Positions 62,639 to 64,000 of a stretch of DNA of 64,000 nt are shown here, one piece after another. Below the pieces are notes generated by a model, which was not told the origin of the DNA, ran no database searches, and saw nothing but the letters and a program-made list of their open reading frames with translations. The DNA is from RYN-230 sp963851025 (GTDB lineage Bacteria; Actinomycetota; Actinomycetes; Streptosporangiales; Streptosporangiaceae). The stretch spans positions 372,001 to 436,000 of the forward strand of contig CAWKOA010000006.1 of the NCBI GenBank assembly GCA_963851025.1. The letters run 5' to 3'. A program made the translations under genes and the position numbers. Each line of letters begins with the position of its first letter. The stretch's first letter is position 1.

Positions 62639-63808
62639 TCAGGCGTCCCGGGTGGCCATCCGCCAGGCGCCGATCACCGACCAGCCGACGATCCAGCCCA
62701 CGATCACGGTGATCATCGCCCAGGTGGGCATCGGCGGTATGTTGAGGACCCCGCGCCCGCCGAACAGCACGTGGCCCGGGCCGCCCGCCCCGCCGCCCGC
62801 CAGGCCCGCGGGCCGGAGCTGGTCCATGGCGATGCCCACGACGACCCGCTGGCCGTTGATGAAGTACGGGATCACGTGGGCCGCGAGGAGCGGGGTCACG
62901 ATGATCTGCAGCACGATCATCAGTACCGTGGACACGGTGCGCTGGCCGATGAGGGAGCCGACGCCGAGACCGACCAGGAACCCGAGGCCGATGTCGAGCA
63001 CGAGCCACAGCCCGATCTTGACCATCTCGTTGACCGGCGGGTTGAGCTGACCAGCCTCGTCTGAGGTGTAGTCGCTGTAGAGGGTGGCGATGTCCCGGCT
63101 GACCGCGGGCGGGGGCGCGGGACGCGAGACCGGTATGCGGCCGCTGGCCGGGACGAGCTGAGGGACCCCGTTGACGAAGGCCTGCTCATACTGCCGTGGA
63201 TGCTGCCGGAGCCAGCTCTCCAGCTGCGCCTGGCTGAGCTGGGCCGGTACGGAGATCCCGTTGACGTTTACCGAGGCCGGCTGCGGGGTGCCCGCGTAGC
63301 TGGTCACCAGGCACACCAGGGTGAAGGCCACGGCGGCCAGCGGCAGGACGATCGACAGGCCGGACGGGATCCGGGCCAGGTAGAGCGCGACGCGCGAACG
63401 GCCGGTGATCACCAGGTGCCGGAACATCCCGTCGGTCAGGTCCGTCGTCCCCGCCGTGGCCCCGAGGGTCGCCGCGATGATGAACCCGAACTCGGCCATC
63501 GGCTGGAGCAGGATCTGGAACACCGACGGGCTGCCGGCCGGCCCGTAGCTCTTCGGGTCGGCCACGTGGAACAGCAGCCGGAGGCCCAGGACGAGGACCG
63601 GCAGCCCCACGGTCAGCAGCACGGTGACCACCATGAGGCCGCGCCGTTTCCGCAGCTCGAGGTGCTTCGTGGTGATCAGGCCCCAGCCCGGGATCCACGC
63701 CCGGTACCGGCCGGGGACGGCGGCACGATCCGGCCGGGCACCCCCGTCCGCGATGACCGCGGTGTGCAGCGCCGCGCCTGCGGGCGCGGCCGATGTGCCT
63801 TCGGTCAT
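62639..63808 (-). CDS. ABC-2 type transporter permease
   Basis: 389 residues. Cytoplasmic lead, then ITTKHLELRKRRGLMVVTVLLTVGLPVLVLGLRLLF, typical of ABC-2 permeases, with about six hydrophobic segments and a large outer loop (residues ~185-250) between helices. ATG overlaps the ATPase stop by 4 bp (63805-63808), so it is the membrane part of the exporter whose ATPase continues beyond the window. Substrate unknown. Confidence 0.85.
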   Translation of the reverse strand: MTEGTSAAPAGAALHTAVIADGGARPDRAAVPGRYRAWIPGWGLITTKHLELRKRRGLMVVTVLLTVGLPVLVLGLRLLFHVADPKSYGPAGSPSVFQILLQPMAEFGFIIAATLGATAGTTDLTDGMFRHLVITGRSRVALYLARIPSGLSIVLPLAAVAFTLVCLVTSYAGTPQPASVNVNGISVPAQLSQAQLESWLRQHPRQYEQAFVNGVPQLVPASGRIPVSRPAPPPAVSRDIATLYSDYTSDEAGQLNPPVNEMVKIGLWLVLDIGLGFLVGLGVGSLIGQRTVSTVLMIVLQIIVTPLLAAHVIPYFINGQRVVVGIAMDQLRPAGLAGGGAGGPGHVLFGGRGVLNIPPMPTWAMITVIVGWIVGWSVIGAWRMATRDA

Positions 63809-64000
63809 GACTGCTCTCCCAGGCGGCTGGTCACCGACAAGAACCAGTCCTCCAGGGTGGCGTGAACCTCCTGGAGGCCGTACACCGAGATCCCGCCCCC
63901 GACGAGCCGGCGGTTGACCTCCGCGACCGTCTCGCGCGAGGCGCCGGAAGGAAGCGTCACGGTCAGCATCAGCTCGCCGGGGGTAACGCCCGCCGTGATC
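63805..64000 (-). CDS. ABC transporter ATP-binding protein, C-terminal end only
   Basis: The last ~64 residues of an ABC exporter ATPase that extends past the right edge. Reading frame ends LEDWFLSVTSRLGEQS with TGA at 63805-63807; VYGLQEVHATLEDWFL resembles the C-terminal domain of DrrA/CcmA-type ATPases. The catalytic motifs are not in the window. It overlaps the permease start as ATGA. Confidence 0.75.
   Translation of the reverse strand, partial: ITAGVTPGELMLTVTLPSGASRETVAEVNRRLVGGGISVYGLQEVHATLEDWFLSVTSRLGEQS

Noticed and set aside
1..64000. CRISPR arrays, tRNA or rRNA genes, insertion sequences, prophage
   Set aside because: No spaced direct-repeat array, no cloverleaf or rRNA-like stretch, and no transposase, integrase or phage structural protein found on reading; the tandem repeats have no spacers.

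Overview
The window is very GC-rich DNA with strong G/C bias at third codon positions, frequent GTG/TTG starts, several apparently leaderless genes, and families typical of Actinomycetota: a DUF574-type SAM methyltransferase, LytR-CpsA-Psr (LCP) protein, DUF6542, DUF2332, a DUF4118 sensor and many TetR regulators. A soil or plant-associated actinomycete chromosome is most likely; genus is not determinable here. I see no rRNA, tRNA, CRISPR array, transposase or phage gene.

Layout. 0-9.4 kb: partial DUF4118 sensor, APC and DMT transporters, YtcJ-like amidohydrolase, ABC-2 exporter operon with a 4-TM partner, and a beta-lactamase-fold protein lacking its catalytic residues. 9.5-13.8 kb: fumC, a CapA-like lipoprotein, GlcD-type FAD oxidase. 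13.9-23.8 kb: envelope genes (sortase and its surface substrate, YfhO-like protein, NAD epimerase, GT39-type glycosyltransferase) and a DUF2332 gene whose stop was displaced by a 16-bp tandem duplication. 23.9-31.9 kb: a rhamnoside-utilisation operon (carbohydrate ABC importer, GH78 rhamnosidase, aldo/keto reductase) with a divergent AraC regulator. 31.9-34.8 kb: MBL lactonase-like enzyme, TMEM175-like channel, GNAT/HxlR divergent pair. 34.8-41.6 kb: a shikimate-degradation cluster (AroE-like dehydrogenase, RbsABC-like importer, 3-dehydroshikimate dehydratase) with a divergent TetR gene. 41.7-44.7 kb: DoxX, methyltransferase, TetR, C-terminally truncated alcohol dehydrogenase. 44.7-60.0 kb: two paralogous catabolic cassettes, each with metal-dependent amidohydrolase A, degenerate amidohydrolase B and alpha/beta hydrolase C. 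The second lies in a ten-gene operon with Rieske protein, MFS transporter, ferredoxin, NuoF-like flavoprotein and acylating aldehyde dehydrogenase. Each cassette is accompanied by a regulator that fuses two complete TetR modules. 60.2-64 kb: LCP protein, DUF6542 protein and an ABC-2 exporter running off the right edge.

The most interesting region is the twin-cassette cluster: B proteins are always paired with A but lack most metal ligands, the redox proteins have no oxygenase beside them, and the regulators are tandem TetR fusions. The second is the shikimate cluster, because uptake appears to use an ATP-driven CUT2 importer.

Caution: about eighteen genes carry single-base frameshifts, densest at 24.4-30.8 kb. 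Codon bias is preserved on both sides of each shift and at least one falls in a G homopolymer, so many may be sequencing errors. Such genes are listed as type pseudogene, with the whole gene extent.
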